From assembly GCA_963773155.1 (NCBI GenBank), contig CAVZAB010000016.1, positions 1-64,000 of the forward strand: DNA of 64,000 nt. Reading direction: 5' to 3'. The notes beneath the pieces were generated by a model. That model was not told the DNA's origin, did no database searches, and was given only the letters and a program-made list of their open reading frames with translations. This document shows positions 25,802 through 36,620 of the stretch, in pieces. Every line of letters begins with the position of its first letter. Within the stretch, counting starts at the first letter, position 1. Source of the stretch: CAVZAB01 sp963773155 (GTDB lineage: Bacteria > Pseudomonadota > Alphaproteobacteria > Rhizobiales > Beijerinckiaceae). The position numbers and the translations under genes are program-made.

Positions 25802-28800
25802 ATGGCGAAACACGTGAAGGCTCGTGACCCAGCGGCAGCGGCACTGTCGGCGATCGAAGAAGCGTTAAGCCTAACCGATGGCACCAGTCCGACCGAACCG
25901 TCCGCAAAACGGCCGGACAGCGAGGTCACGCCCGTCAACCCGGTGCCTGGTAGCCTGCCCGAGACTTACGACGAAGGCCCGCGTGATTTTTCTAAAGTCG
26001 AACTGACCAAGGCCGACCCCAAACTCGATCTGCCAAAACTCGAATTGCCGAAGATCGAGGGCGGGCTTGGCGGCTTTGCGACACAATTCGACACGCCCGT
26101 CGGCCCGCGCCCGGAACTGCCGCGCATCGGACTGCCGAAGGACCTGACCCGGCCGGAAGGCAAGAGCCTGCCGGAGCCTGTCGTCGAGGCGGCGCTCGCC
26201 AAGGCCACGGCCAAGACAGCGAGCCTGCCCGCCAACGACGATCTGCGTTCGGTCGGCCAAATGCTGCAGGCCTTGCAGGTCCGGCCAAGTCGCACACCCT
26301 ATTATATTGCCACGGCGGCGAGCCTGTTCTGGATTTTATTGTGCGGCGTCTATGTTTATTTCAATTGGGCGGCGGAAGCGGCCAATGGCCTCGATTGGTG
26401 GCGGCCGGCCCAACTATCCTACGGGCTGATCCTGTTGATCGGCCCATTGATGTTCTTCTATCTGACCGCGGCGCTGGTGCGCCGCGCGCATGACATGCGG
26501 CTGACCGCACAATCCATGACCCAGGTTGCCATGCGGCTGGTCGAGCCGGAGACCATTGCAACCGAACAAGTCGTTACTTTGTCGCAGGCGATCCGCCGCG
26601 AAGTCGCCTCGATGGGCGACGGAATTCGAGCGGGCACTCGCCCGGGCGAGCGAGCTGGAATCCATGGTGCGCAACGAGGTTTCCGGTCTCGAGCGGTCCT
26701 ATTCCGACAACGAGCGGCGAATCCGCTCTCTGATCGACGAATTGTCGAGCGAACGCGAGGCGATTATCAGCAATGCCGAACGCGTGCGCGGCGCCATGGC
26801 CGGTGCCCACGAGAACCTCGCCAAGGATCTCGACGCGATCTCCGGACGGCTGGCCGATAATGTCAGCGACGCAGGTTCGCGCGTGACCGTGGCGCTCGGC
26901 GCCAAGGGCGAGGAAGTCGGCTCTGCCCTCGCCAAGACCGGCGATCAGCTGGTCGGCCAGATCACCCAGAAAGGCACCGATCTTGTCAGCCTTCTGTCGC
27001 ACACCGGCGCCGATGTCACCACCAGACTTTCGGGCGCCGCTGAGGCGGTCGCCGGAAGCCTCGCCGAGAGCATCAACGAGGTCGACCGCCGTCTGAAGTC
27101 GACCGGCGATGCACTGGTTGCCGATCTCAGCCTGCGCGGCGGCGAGGTGACGCAGCGGCTCGACGAGACCGGCGCGCGCGTTGCCGAAACGATTTCCTCG
27201 CGCGGCGACAGCCTGGCAGCACGCCTCGCCGAGACCGGCGCCAGAATTCACGAAACGGTGGCGATTAACGGCGATGCCTTGAATGATCGGCTGGCGGCAA
27301 CCGGCGAGAAGATGGCAGCGTTACTCGCCGAGCGCGCCAATGAAACGCAGGAAATCTTTTCGTTCTCGGGGGCCAAGCTGGTCGGCATGATGGACAATCG
27401 CCATCAGCAGGTCCGCGACGAATTGGCCCGCCATGTCGATGCCTTGCAGGAGCGTTTCGAGACGACCAGTCAGCAGGCGGTGACGGCGATCGGCCGCCAC
27501 GCCAACGAATTGCACAGCGGCTTTGCAACGACGGCGCAGGCCAGCCTGCAGGCTTTGGCGACCAGCACCGAAGAATTCAACCGAACCTTTGCGGCGACCG
27601 CGCAGGACCATATCGCCAGTCTCAACCAGAACGCGAGCCAGCTGCACGGCCGTTTTGCCGCAACCGCTGGCGAGGCGGTCGTCGCGATCGCCACCCATGG
27701 CGACCGAATCAACCAGACGCTGGCCGAGCGGCTCGGGGCTTTCGAAGAGGTGGTGGTGACCCGAGGCGGCGAGGCGGCGGACCGACTGGCCGCGCATGCC
27801 AACCGTTTCAACACGCATGTCAGCGAACAATTGGGCTCGCTCGAGCGGACGATCACCACCCACGCCGACCGGGTCGACGCCGTGTTGGGTGAGCGCCTCA
27901 GCGGTTTCGAAAACGTCATTGTGCGGCGCGGCGGCGAGGCCGCCAACCGGGTTGCCGACAATGCCGACCGGTTTACCAGCCAGATCGGCGAACATCTCGC
28001 CGCGATCGACCAGGCCGTCTCCGTTAATGGGGCCAGCCTCAGCGACAAGCTCGCCGTCCGGGCCCGCGAGACCGCCGACATTCTCGAAGCCCAGGTTCGT
28101 AGCTTCGAGGAGCGCACATCGGCCAAAGCCACCGAATATCGCAATCTCTGGACGGTTTGATCGGCCGCATCGACAGCGGACTTGACGCACGCGGCAAGAC
28201 GCTCAACGAGACGCTCGCGCATCGCGCCCTCGACATTGCCAAAGTGCTCGGCGAAGGTGGACGCGAAGTGACCCGCGCGCTCGACGCCAAGGCTGAGGAA
28301 ATCGATTCCATCCTGCTCACCCGCTCGACCGCGCTTACCGAGACGCTGTCGGCCAAGGCGCAAGAGATCAACACGACGCTCGGCGGCCGAGCGACGGAAA
28401 TCGCCAGCACACTCGACGATCGGATCTCGCAATTCGAGGAACGTGTCGTCAACCGCCTCGATGCGGTCACCACCGAGCTCGATGTCCGCGGCAAGGCTGT
28501 CGCCGATGGCGTCGTCGCTCGTGCCGTCGAGATCAACGACGTCCTCGGCAGCCAGACTGCCGCCATCAACAGCAATCTCGCAGCTCGCCTGCACGACATT
28601 CGCACAACCATCGAAGTACACGGCGGCCAGCTCAACGAAACGCTCGACCAGCGCAGCCGCAACCTCAACGAAATGCTGGCCGGACGGGCTGGCGACTTGC
28701 ACGGATTGTTCGAGACCAAGGGCGTGCTGCTCGTCGATCTCATCTCGTCGAAGGGCGGCGAAGTCGCCCGCGAAATCGCCAGCGTCGGCGAGACGGTTAC

Positions 28801-30705
28801 GCATACGATTGAGAACCGCGGGCTTGCCATTGTCGAACATTTGCGCAACCGCCAGGCCGATCTCACCAGCGCCATCGACATGGCGACCGGCGGCCTGGTC
28901 GATGCGATCGGCAACAGCGCCGGCACCTCCGTCGAAGCACTGGTCAGCACCAATGCACGCGTTCGCGGCGAGATCGTCGGCACGTTCGAGGGCCTCCGCA
29001 ACGCGCTTGACGGCAGCACCAAGCAATCGCTCGACGCCTTGGTCGGCACCGGCCAGAAATTGCGCGACGAATTCAAGACTATGATTGAAGAGGTCGGGAC
29101 CACCAATGTCGCCTTGCAGAGCGTCATCGAATTCGGCCGGCGCGCGGCTTGCTTCGGTCGACGGCGCGCTGTCGCAAAAGGTGGCGGAGTTCGAGCATTC
29201 TCTCGGCCTCATCCACACCGAGGTCAGCTCCCTCAACGAAACGTCGGCGGCGACAATTGGCAGCGCCGGCGACCTCGCTCAGCGGATTGCCGCCCATGCC
29301 CAATCCTTGACGGGGGTGACCCGCGAACTTGCCCGCACGCAAACCGAAGTGGACGCCATGCTGGCGGCCCGTAGCCAGTCACTCGAGGCGCTGCTCGGAA
29401 GCGTCAACAGTCGCGCCGAGGATTTTGAGAGCATCGTCCGCTCCTTTAGCGCGATGGTCGAGGATTCGTTCCGCAACGCCGAACAGAGGGCCCGTGAAAT
29501 CGGCACGTTTCTGGCCAATTCCTCGCGGGAATCGACCGGTGCGATCGAAGACCAATTCCAACTCATCCGCACCACCACCGGCAAGGAACGCGAACGAACG
29601 GCTGCCGCGCTGCGCGCTGCCTACGAACAGGCAACCAGCGAACTCAACCAGGTTTTCGGCCAGGCGACCGAGCGCTTCCAGGCCACGACCAACGAGAATT
29701 CGCGGCATGGCGCAGCTGATCCAGAACGACCTCGAGGCGACCCGCGAGGAATTGCGGCGCGGCGCCCTCGATCTGCCGCGCGAGACGGCCGAGCAGGCGA
29801 CTGCGATGCGTCGCGTCGTTGCCGAGCAAATCAAGGCGCTGAACGAATTGTCATCAATCGTCTCGCGGTCGGGCCGCGCCCATGACGTGACGAGTTCGCA
29901 AAACCCGCCATCGCCCGCTCCGCAAATAACTTCGATCGTTGCGACGCCGGCGCCGCGCAACAGCACTAGTGCGGACCCCACCGCCATCGAAACACGGCCG
30001 CAGCCGCGGCCGGAACGCTCGGAACCGATCCGCACCGAAGCTGTTCGCAACGAGCCGCCGGCACCTCCACCACCACGCCAGGAGCTTGCCCGTCAGGAGA
30101 CCGCCCGCCAGGAGCTTGCCCGTCAGGAGACCGCCCGTCAGGAGACCGCCCGCCAGGAGACCGCCCGCCAGGAACCGGTTCGGCCGGAACCGCCCCGCGC
30201 GGAACCTGTCCGTCAGCCGCCGGCGCCGAGCCGGCCGTCGGCCTCGCCGCGCCCGGCAGCGAACGAGCGCGGACCGGGCTGGCTATCCGATATTCTGGCT
30301 CGAGCCTCAAGCGAGGAGACCACACCGGAGCCGGTGCGCCAGAACAAAAGCAATGCTGCCCAGACAATCGAATCGCTTGATTCGATTTCACTCGACATCG
30401 CGCGAATGGTCGACCACGAGGCGACGGTCGATCTGTGGGACCGGTTTCGCCGCGGCGAAAGAAATGCTTTTTCACGGCGGCTCTATACCCCGCAGGGCCA
30501 GCAGACCTTCGAGGAAATCCGCAACCGCTACCGCGCCGATGCCGATTTCCGGACAACGGTAAACCGGTATACTCAGGAATTCGAAAGGCTGCTCACCGAA
30601 ATCGGCCGCGAAGACCGCGACGGGCTGATGGCCAGGACCTATCTCACCTCCGAGACAGGCAAGGTCTACACGATGCTCGCACATGCCTCCGGCCGGTTTG
30701 AGTAG
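25802..30705 (+). CDS. Giant membrane-anchored coiled-coil protein (kinesin-like/apolipoprotein-like repeats), four frame breaks
   Basis: Read through four one- or two-base breaks (about 26625, 28147, 29131, 29698) this is one protein of about 1630 residues. It starts MAKHVKARDPAAAALSAIEE, has two membrane helices (about 165-185 and 208-230), then some 1150 residues of heptad-like helix with degenerate repeats such as RGGEAADRLAAHANRF / RRGGEAANRVADNADRF and TLSAKAQEINTTL. A Pro/Glu/Arg-rich linker with 15-bp tandem repeats follows, and a conserved globular C-terminus (SISLDIARMVDHEATVDLWDRF ... YTQEFERLLTEI in part). Such proteins occur in many Alphaproteobacteria without known function. The ATG at 25802 has AGGACGGG upstream; 25742 is an alternative. 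CtrA-like sites lie upstream. Confidence 0.83.
30079..30168 (+). repeat. Six 15-bp in-frame tandem repeats (QE-x-AR)
   Basis: Six copies of CAGGAG(ACC/CTT)GCCCG(C/T) encode Gln-Glu-Thr/Leu-Ala-Arg pentapeptides within the linker of the giant coiled-coil protein, followed by two or three degenerate copies (QEPVR, PEPPR, AEPVR). Copy number is likely to vary between strains because of slippage. The unit keeps the reading frame. Confidence 0.92.
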
Positions 30706-31214
30706 CAGCGACGAGACTGCGGCATTTGTTCTGCGCCAGGCCGAGCGGGGCGATCTTGCGGCGATCAGCCAGCTGGTCGCGGACACTATGCGGATTAGCA
30801 ATGCGGTGGATTACCCGCCGGAGACGATTGAGCGCATTCTGATCGATTTCACGCCCGAGGCCTTGGCGGCGAGTTACCCGCACCGCATCATCTGGGTGGC
30901 CCTGCGCGGTGCGGTCATTCTCGGTACCGCGAGCCTGGAGGGCTCGCGCGTTCACGCATTTTTCATTGCACCTCAGGCCCAGGGCCGCGGCTGCGGCACA
31001 GCGCTTTTCGAGCGAACTCGAAACGCAGGCGCGCAGCAACGGCGAAACCGGCCTTTGCGTGCGCTCTTCTTTAACCGCCCGTGGCTTCTATCAACGGCAC
31101 GGCTTTGCCGCCGTCCGCGACGAAACGATCAATGGGATAGCGACGGTTTGGATGGAAAAGCCGCTTGTCGAAGTTAGATCGTCGTCGTCGTCCAGCGCAC
31201 AATCGCGCGCATGA
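30683..31214 (+). CDS. GNAT family N-acetyltransferase (one frame break)
   Basis: Acetyl-CoA-dependent acetyltransferase of about 176 residues. It begins inside the last codons of the coiled-coil gene (23-base overlap). The acetyl-CoA loop is AQGRGCGTALFE (motif A), then GAACTC at 31014-31019 breaks the frame; removing one A gives GACTC and leads to LETQARSNGETGLCVRSSLTARGFYQRHGFAAV, the usual motif B. The substrate is unknown. Its end overlaps the 3' end of the convergent lipoprotein gene by about 40 bases. Confidence 0.84.
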
Positions 31215-31764
31215 CCTCGCCCAGCGCTTGGTCAAGGGCGCGGGCCGGACTACCGTCATCGGCGACGCTCGTCGGCACCGCAGCCCGGAAGATTTGGGCG
31301 GCGATGATCCGGCCCGATGTCTCGGCGACCATGCGGGCGGCGATTTCGACAATGGCTTCGCCGTGTTGAACGTCGATCTCGAAACGACGAATTTCGCTCG
31401 TCAACGCATAATCGGCCGTGAATTTTTCGCCGGGACGGCCAACCGAGCGAGCGAGCTTGGCGTTTTCGAAGGTCTGGACGAGGCGCGTCTGGACCAGCGC
31501 GGGCAGACGCGCCGACCATTGCGCCCCGGTGAGATAGGCAATCGATTCCGGGCCGGCGCGCACCACCAGCCTTGTGCTGTCAAGCGCGGCGCTGGCCACC
31601 GGCTCGGTGATTTCGAGCTGACCGCGCGTCCTGCCGGACGGTCCGGCAGGCTGGACTGCCGAGAGGTCGAAGGTCTGCGGTGGCGCCACCGAGGCGCAAC
31701 CGGCAAGCCCGAGCGCGACACATGCCAAAACGGCGTGCCAAATCCGCGCCGTTTGCCGCATCAT
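31174..31764 (-). CDS. ABC-type transport auxiliary lipoprotein (PqiC/MlaC-side family)
   Basis: Predicted outer-membrane lipoprotein, about 196 residues. The signal ends in the lipobox LGLAGC (acylated Cys at about residue 23 from the start used). The body has the DUF/ABC_trans_aux pattern: SRLVVRAGP-like strand, YLTGAQWSARLPALVQTRLV and SEIRRFEID. It is the last gene of the Mla/Mce operon, where such lipoproteins link the inner-membrane transporter to the outer membrane. The start chosen has a normal signal peptide; an earlier ATG would add 21 uncharacteristic residues. Confidence 0.87.
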   Translation of the reverse strand: MMRQTARIWHAVLACVALGLAGCASVAPPQTFDLSAVQPAGPSGRTRGQLEITEPVASAALDSTRLVVRAGPESIAYLTGAQWSARLPALVQTRLVQTFENAKLARSVGRPGEKFTADYALTSEIRRFEIDVQHGEAIVEIAARMVAETSGRIIAAQIFRAAVPTSVADDGSPARALDQALGEVMRAIVRWTTTTI

Positions 31765-31854
31765 AGGCTGCACCACTTCGTCCTCCCCTCGCAAGGCGAT
31801 GGCTCGCGACGCCAGCCTTGATCCCACAGCCGTCTTGTCCTTGGCAAGGGGGCG

Positions 31855-33449
31855 CTAGTGCGGCGCATATTCGGGAATCGCCGGTTTGGCGCCGAAGATA
31901 AATTGTTGCGGGTTCTGCTGGATCGACCGTACGACGCGGTTGAGTTCGTTCAGGCTGCGCCGGGCATCGGCCGCCAGCGCATCATATTCGCGCGCAGTCG
32001 GGCCGGTCAGGCGACTGATGCCGGCGGTGATTTCCTTGGTGCGCTGGTCGAGGTTGTCGGCGAGCTTCTTGATCGAGCGGGCGGCTTCGGCGACATCGGT
32101 GAACATGCCCTTGGCATCGGGCGAGCCACCACCGGGGCTGCCGGAACCGAGCAGGTTCTGAATGCTGGTCAGCACGCTGTCGATCTTGTCGGCGGAATTG
32201 TTGAATTTTGCCGCGATCTCTGCCGTATCCTTCAAAATCCGATCGACGTTGCCGCGGTTCTGGCTGAGCGCGGTAGCAAAGCCATTGATGCCGTCCAAAG
32301 TCTGGGCCAGTTTCTTGGTATCGACGGCTTTGGCGATGCCATCGGCGTCGCCGATCAGACCGTCGAGCTTTGTGGACGTCTCTGACAGGCGCTTGGCCAG
32401 AGCTGCGCCGTCGTTGAGCAGACCGTCGATCGCTCGGTCATTCTTTGCGATCACCGCCGTGAACGTGTTGACATTGGCCAGGATATCCTTGATGCGAGCC
32501 GGATCGATCGATTTGACGATCTGGTCGGTGTCGGCGGCCAGCCCGTCGAGTCGTTGGCGAGCGGGCCTGCTGCCTTGCCAACGTCGCTCATGTCGGCCAA
32601 GAACTGATTGATCTTGTCGGCATTGTCGGCGAGCGTCTTCGAGAAGGTCTCGGCATTGCGGACGGTCGCCTGCAGCGACTGGCTATTGTCGGTGACCAAT
32701 TTGCTGCTCGCCGCCACCAAAGTGTCGGCATTGCCCACGATGTTGCGGATCTTATCCGGATCGACCGCCTTGACCAAACCGTCAATATCACCGGACAAGA
32801 CATTGAGCTGCTTCGCCAATGGTCCAATGGCCTTGCCAACTTCGCCCATATTCGCCAGGAATTCGCTGATATTGCCGGAATTGTCGGCGAGCGCCTTGGT
32901 GAAAACTTCGATATTGCCGACGATTGCATGAATCAAATCGCCATTGTCTGCGAGCAGCTTGTCGGCGCGATCGAGAAAGCCGTCCGATTTGGACGCGAGC
33001 CGCTGAATACTCTCGAGAAGGTCCTGCAATTGCGAAGGCTCGGCATAAATCACGGGCCGCTCGCCGGCCGGCGCCTCGAGCAATTCGGCCGAGGCGCTGC
33101 CGCCGGTCAGTGCGATCGATGCGACGCCCGTCAGTCCGGTGAATTCCAGGCGCGCTTTGGTATCAGTTTTGACCGGAGTGCGGTTGTTGACCTCGACCAC
33201 CGCTGCCACCCGGCTCGGATCCTCGGCCATCAGATCGATTTCGGTGACTTCGCCGACCCGCAGGCCGTTGAACAGCACCGAACTACCGCGCGACAGACCC
33301 GACACCGAGCCGGTGAAGACGATCCGGTAGGATTTGCGCATCGAGCGTTTATCGGCACCGCCGGAAAACCAATAGACAAAGGCAAAGGCGGCGGCCATGA
33401 CGGCGAGGGTGAATGCCCCGATCAGCGCATAGTTCGCGCGCGTCTCCAT
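31855..33449 (-). CDS. MlaD/Mce family substrate-binding protein (one frame break)
   Basis: Inner-membrane anchored, periplasmic lipid-binding subunit of a Mla-type ABC transporter. One N-terminal helix (about 7-28, YALIGAFTLAVMAAAFAFVYW) is followed by the MCE/MlaD domain (GSVSGLSRGSSVLFNGLRVG ... GLTGVASIALTGG) and then a very long helical region with Ala/Asn/Asp repeats (LADNADKINQFLADM). At 32548-32553 a base is missing next to a GAGTC site, and the frame resumes as RLDGLAADTDQIV. Joined, it is about 530 residues, which is longer than E. coli MlaD but normal for alphaproteobacterial Mce proteins. Confidence 0.92.
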
Positions 33450-33507
33450 TCTGTCTACGCCTCACCTTCTGCGCGTTTGCCGACCAAGCAGGCCCGACCT
33501 TCTGCCA

Positions 33508-34338
33508 TTAAGATGCGCCCCCGGCAAGCGCCGGGCCCGGCTCCAGATGGCGCGCCCGGACGCCGTGGAAATAGGCCTGCACCCAGGCGTTCGAGGATGC
33601 CAGCATGGTTTCCATCGGCCCCTCGGCAATGATCTTGCCATCGCCAAGCGCGGCGATTCGGTCGCAGATAGAATAAAGGCTATCGAGATCATGGGTGACC
33701 ATGAATACGGTCAGTCCAAAGGTTTTTTGCAAGGTCGCGATCAGCGTGTCGAATTCCGCGGCACCGATTGGGTCGAGGCCCGAGGTCGGCTCATCGAGAA
33801 ACAGGATCTCCGGATCAAGCGCCAGCGCACGAGCGAGCGAGGCCCGTTTGATCATTCCCCCGGAAAGCTCGGCGGGAAACTTGTCGGCCGCGTCCGATTT
33901 CAGGCCTGCCAATTGGATTTTCAGCATGGCAAGCTCGTCCATCAGCGCTTGCGAGAGGTTCAGATATTCGCGCATCGGAACCTGGACGTTCTGGCGCACC
34001 GTCAGGCCCGAGAATAAGGCGCCCTGCTGGAAAAGGACGCCCCAGCGCCGTTCGATCGACCGATGGTCGGCCGGTGACATTTTGGCGAGGTCCTGGTCGA
34101 ACACCTCGATCGTGCCCTTGCGGATCGGCACCAGGCCGAGGATGGTGCGCGTCAACACCGATTTGCCCATGCCGGAAGCACCGACAAAGCCGAGAACCTC
34201 GCCGCGGTAGATGTCGAGATTGAGCCCATTCATGATCAGCTTCTCGCCGAATCCGACGACGAGATTGCGGACCCGGATCACCGCCTCCTTCTGGCGGCGG
34301 GGCGGGTTGAGAGTTTCGCTCGCGAGCGTCGTGCTCAT
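33508..34338 (-). CDS. ABC transporter ATP-binding protein, MlaF type
   Basis: Cytoplasmic ATPase of the lipid transporter, 276 residues. Walker A is GASGMGKS (the Met in this loop is typical of MlaF), the signature is ELSGGMIKRASLARALA, Walker B is ILFLDEPTSGLDP and the switch His is in MVTHDLDS. It is between the permease and the Mce gene, with gaps of about 58 bases on each side; all four genes are co-directional and so likely one operon. Confidence 0.95.
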   Translation of the reverse strand: MSTTLASETLNPPRRQKEAVIRVRNLVVGFGEKLIMNGLNLDIYRGEVLGFVGASGMGKSVLTRTILGLVPIRKGTIEVFDQDLAKMSPADHRSIERRWGVLFQQGALFSGLTVRQNVQVPMREYLNLSQALMDELAMLKIQLAGLKSDAADKFPAELSGGMIKRASLARALALDPEILFLDEPTSGLDPIGAAEFDTLIATLQKTFGLTVFMVTHDLDSLYSICDRIAALGDGKIIAEGPMETMLASSNAWVQAYFHGVRARHLEPGPALAGGAS

Positions 34339-34396
34339 GGTTGGCCATATCGCTGGCTGGGCGTCTTCATCGTCCTGACATCACCTTTTGTCGTCA

Positions 34397-35533
34397 CTAA
34401 TAATTGATCGCCGCGAAGAACATGGCAAACAGCCCGTCGACGACAATGACCATAAAAATCGCTTTAACCACCGAGGCCGTGACATGTTGGCCGAGCGATT
34501 CCGCCGAACCCTCGACGGCGAGGCCCTCGACCGCGGCAATCAGGCCGATCAAAAGTGCCATGAAGGGTGCTTTGATCAGGCCGGACAAGAATGTGCTCAT
34601 CCCAATCGCGTTCTGGAGCCGGCCCATGAAGATTTCCGGACTGATGCCGCCATAGCCCCAGCAAACCAGCAAACCGCCGAAAATCGCTGACATGTCGGCG
34701 AGAAAGGTCAACATCGGCAGGGCCAGCATCAGCGCCAGAATCCGCGGTGAGATGAGCACGTCAATCGGATCAAGCCCCATCACCCGCAGCGCATCGACCT
34801 CCTCGCGCATTTTCATCGAGCCGATCTCGGCGGTGATCGCCGAGCCGGTCCGTCCGGCCATCATGATCGAAGTGAGCAGGACACCGAGTTCGCGGAGCAC
34901 CAGAATGCCGATGAGATCGACCGTGTAAATCGCGGCGCCATAACGCTGCGCCTGGAACAGGCCCTGCTGGGCGACAATGCAGCCAACCAGGAAGTTGATG
35001 AGCGAGATGATCGGGACGCTGCGAAAGGCGAAGCTCTCGAGATGGTAGACAAGCGAAATCGGACGCATCCGCTTCGGATTGAGCAATGTCTGGCTCATCG
35101 AGGCGACCAATTCGCCGAAGAAACCGACGCCGTTGACCAGGTCGCGGCAAGCGATCACCATCGCCTCGCCGACATCAGCCAGGAACACCAGATAGAATGG
35201 TGGCTTTTTCGCCGCCGGTGGCGTGCTCAAATCGTGCGGATGGACCTCGCGCAGCAGCAGATCATATTCGATGCGCGCCCTGTCGAGGGTTGAGTCGGCG
35301 CCTTGCGCGATCAATTGCCGGCGGGTGCGCTCGATCAGCCAGGCCCCGGCCATATCCAGGCGTTCGACGCCACCAAGATCAAAGGCAACATGTTTAGCGC
35401 CGCTCGCCGACAAGGCCATGCCGTCCGCCACGGCCTCCAGGTCCCGGCCGCCCAGAATCGTCCAGGACCCCGACAGCAGCAAACGAACAGCCTCACCCTG
35501 GCGCTCGCTCTTAAAGCGCGGTTCCACCGACAT
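34397..35533 (-). CDS. MlaE family permease with N-terminal STAS domain
   Basis: Membrane subunit of the lipid transporter, 378 residues from the start used. The first ~110 residues form a STAS-like domain (LLSGSWTILGG ... FDLGGVERLDMAGAWLI), and the rest is the MlaE fold with five or six helices and the conserved GRTGSAITAEIGSMKMREEVDALRVMG block (in part). In gammaproteobacteria the STAS unit is a separate protein, MlaB; fusion to the permease is common in Alphaproteobacteria. The ATG at 35533 (MSVEPRF) is preferred; a longer frame begins at 35578. The operon is probably for retrograde phospholipid transport. Confidence 0.93.
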   Translation of the reverse strand: MSVEPRFKSERQGEAVRLLLSGSWTILGGRDLEAVADGMALSASGAKHVAFDLGGVERLDMAGAWLIERTRRQLIAQGADSTLDRARIEYDLLLREVHPHDLSTPPAAKKPPFYLVFLADVGEAMVIACRDLVNGVGFFGELVASMSQTLLNPKRMRPISLVYHLESFAFRSVPIISLINFLVGCIVAQQGLFQAQRYGAAIYTVDLIGILVLRELGVLLTSIMMAGRTGSAITAEIGSMKMREEVDALRVMGLDPIDVLISPRILALMLALPMLTFLADMSAIFGGLLVCWGYGGISPEIFMGRLQNAIGMSTFLSGLIKAPFMALLIGLIAAVEGLAVEGSAESLGQHVTASVVKAIFMVIVVDGLFAMFFAAINY

Positions 35534-35635
35534 CAATGAAACAGGCCCTCGAAATGGCGCCGGCGCCGGCGCCGCCAACTTGTGTCGCGCCCCTGTCTCG
35601 TCTTACTTTGCAACCTTTGCAAAGTCGAGGCGCCG

Positions 35636-36620
35636 ATGCCGCGCGAGCTTGCCATAGCAGTGGAACATTTCGCGCTGAAGGCGGCCTTCACGATTGCGCG
35701 TGGCAGCAAGAGCGAGGCGATCGTCGTCAGGGTCAGGCTCGGCGAAGAGGGCGTGGGCGGGCAAGGCGAATGTGTGCCCTATGGCCGCTACGGCGAAAGC
35801 CCCAACTCGGTCGTTGCCCAGATTGAGGCCGTTCGCGGAGCGATCGAGGAAGGCGTCGATCGGTCGGAACTGCAGCATCTCCTGGCGCCCGGCGCCGCCC
35901 GCAATGCGATTGATTGCGCCTTGTGGGATCTTGCCGCCAAGCGCACGGGCCGCCCGGCCTTCGAACTCGCCGGGCTTGCGCCAATTGCACCGGTGGTGAC
36001 CGCCTTCACGCTCTCGCTCGACCGGCCAGAGGCGATGGCCGCCGCAGCCGCCGCCGAGGCCGCTCGACCAGTCTTAAAACTGAAGCTCGGCGGCGACGGC
36101 GACCCCGCCCGGCTTGCCGCCGTGCGGGCCGCCGCGCCAAGGGCCGTCTTGATCGTCGACGCCGACAAATCCTGGACAGCAGCCAATCTCAGCGCCAATC
36201 TTGCGGCCTGCGAAAGCGCCGGCGTAGAGTCTGGTCGAGCAGCCGCTCAAGGCCGGCGAGGATCAGGCCCTTGCCGATGTCACGCACAGCGTCCCAATCT
36301 GCGCCGACGAGAGCGTGCACGACCGGCACGGTCTAGAGAATTTGCGTGGCCGCTACCAAGCAATCAACATTAAACTCGACAAGACCGGCGGCCTGACCGA
36401 GGCTCTGGCCCTGGCCGAGGCCGCCCGCGGCCTGGGACTCGATCTGATGATCGGCTGCATGGTGGCGACCTCGCTTGCCATGGCTCCTGCCCTATTGCTC
36501 GCCGCAAACGCCCGCTATGTCGATCTCGACGGCCCGCTGCTGCTTGCCAAGGATCGACCAAACGGCCTCCGATACGAAGGTTCGCGCGTCTACCCTCCCG
36601 CCCCACTCCTGTGGGGCTAA
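35636..36620 (+). CDS. Dipeptide (L-Ala-D/L-Glu type) epimerase, enolase superfamily (one frame break)
   Basis: Mg-dependent epimerase, about 328 residues, probably recycling murein dipeptides. The N-terminal capping domain (FTIARGSKSEA, GECVPYGRYGES) is followed by the barrel: KLKLGG with the catalytic KxK, VDADKSW (metal Asp), then a frame break at 36227-36232 (GAGTC followed by an extra T) and EQPLKAGED, ICADES with metal ligands, and NIKLDKTGGL. The C-terminus ends YEGSRVYPPAPLLWG. All key residues are present when the break is repaired. The gene is directly followed by a TnpB relic. Confidence 0.88.

Noticed and set aside
27470..29236. A 588-codon open frame on the minus strand
   Set aside because: It mirrors the codon bias of the giant coiled-coil gene on the opposite strand and has no start signal.
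30079..30168. Possible CRISPR array from the 15-bp repeats
   Set aside because: The repeats are directly adjacent with no spacers, are in frame, and encode a protein linker.
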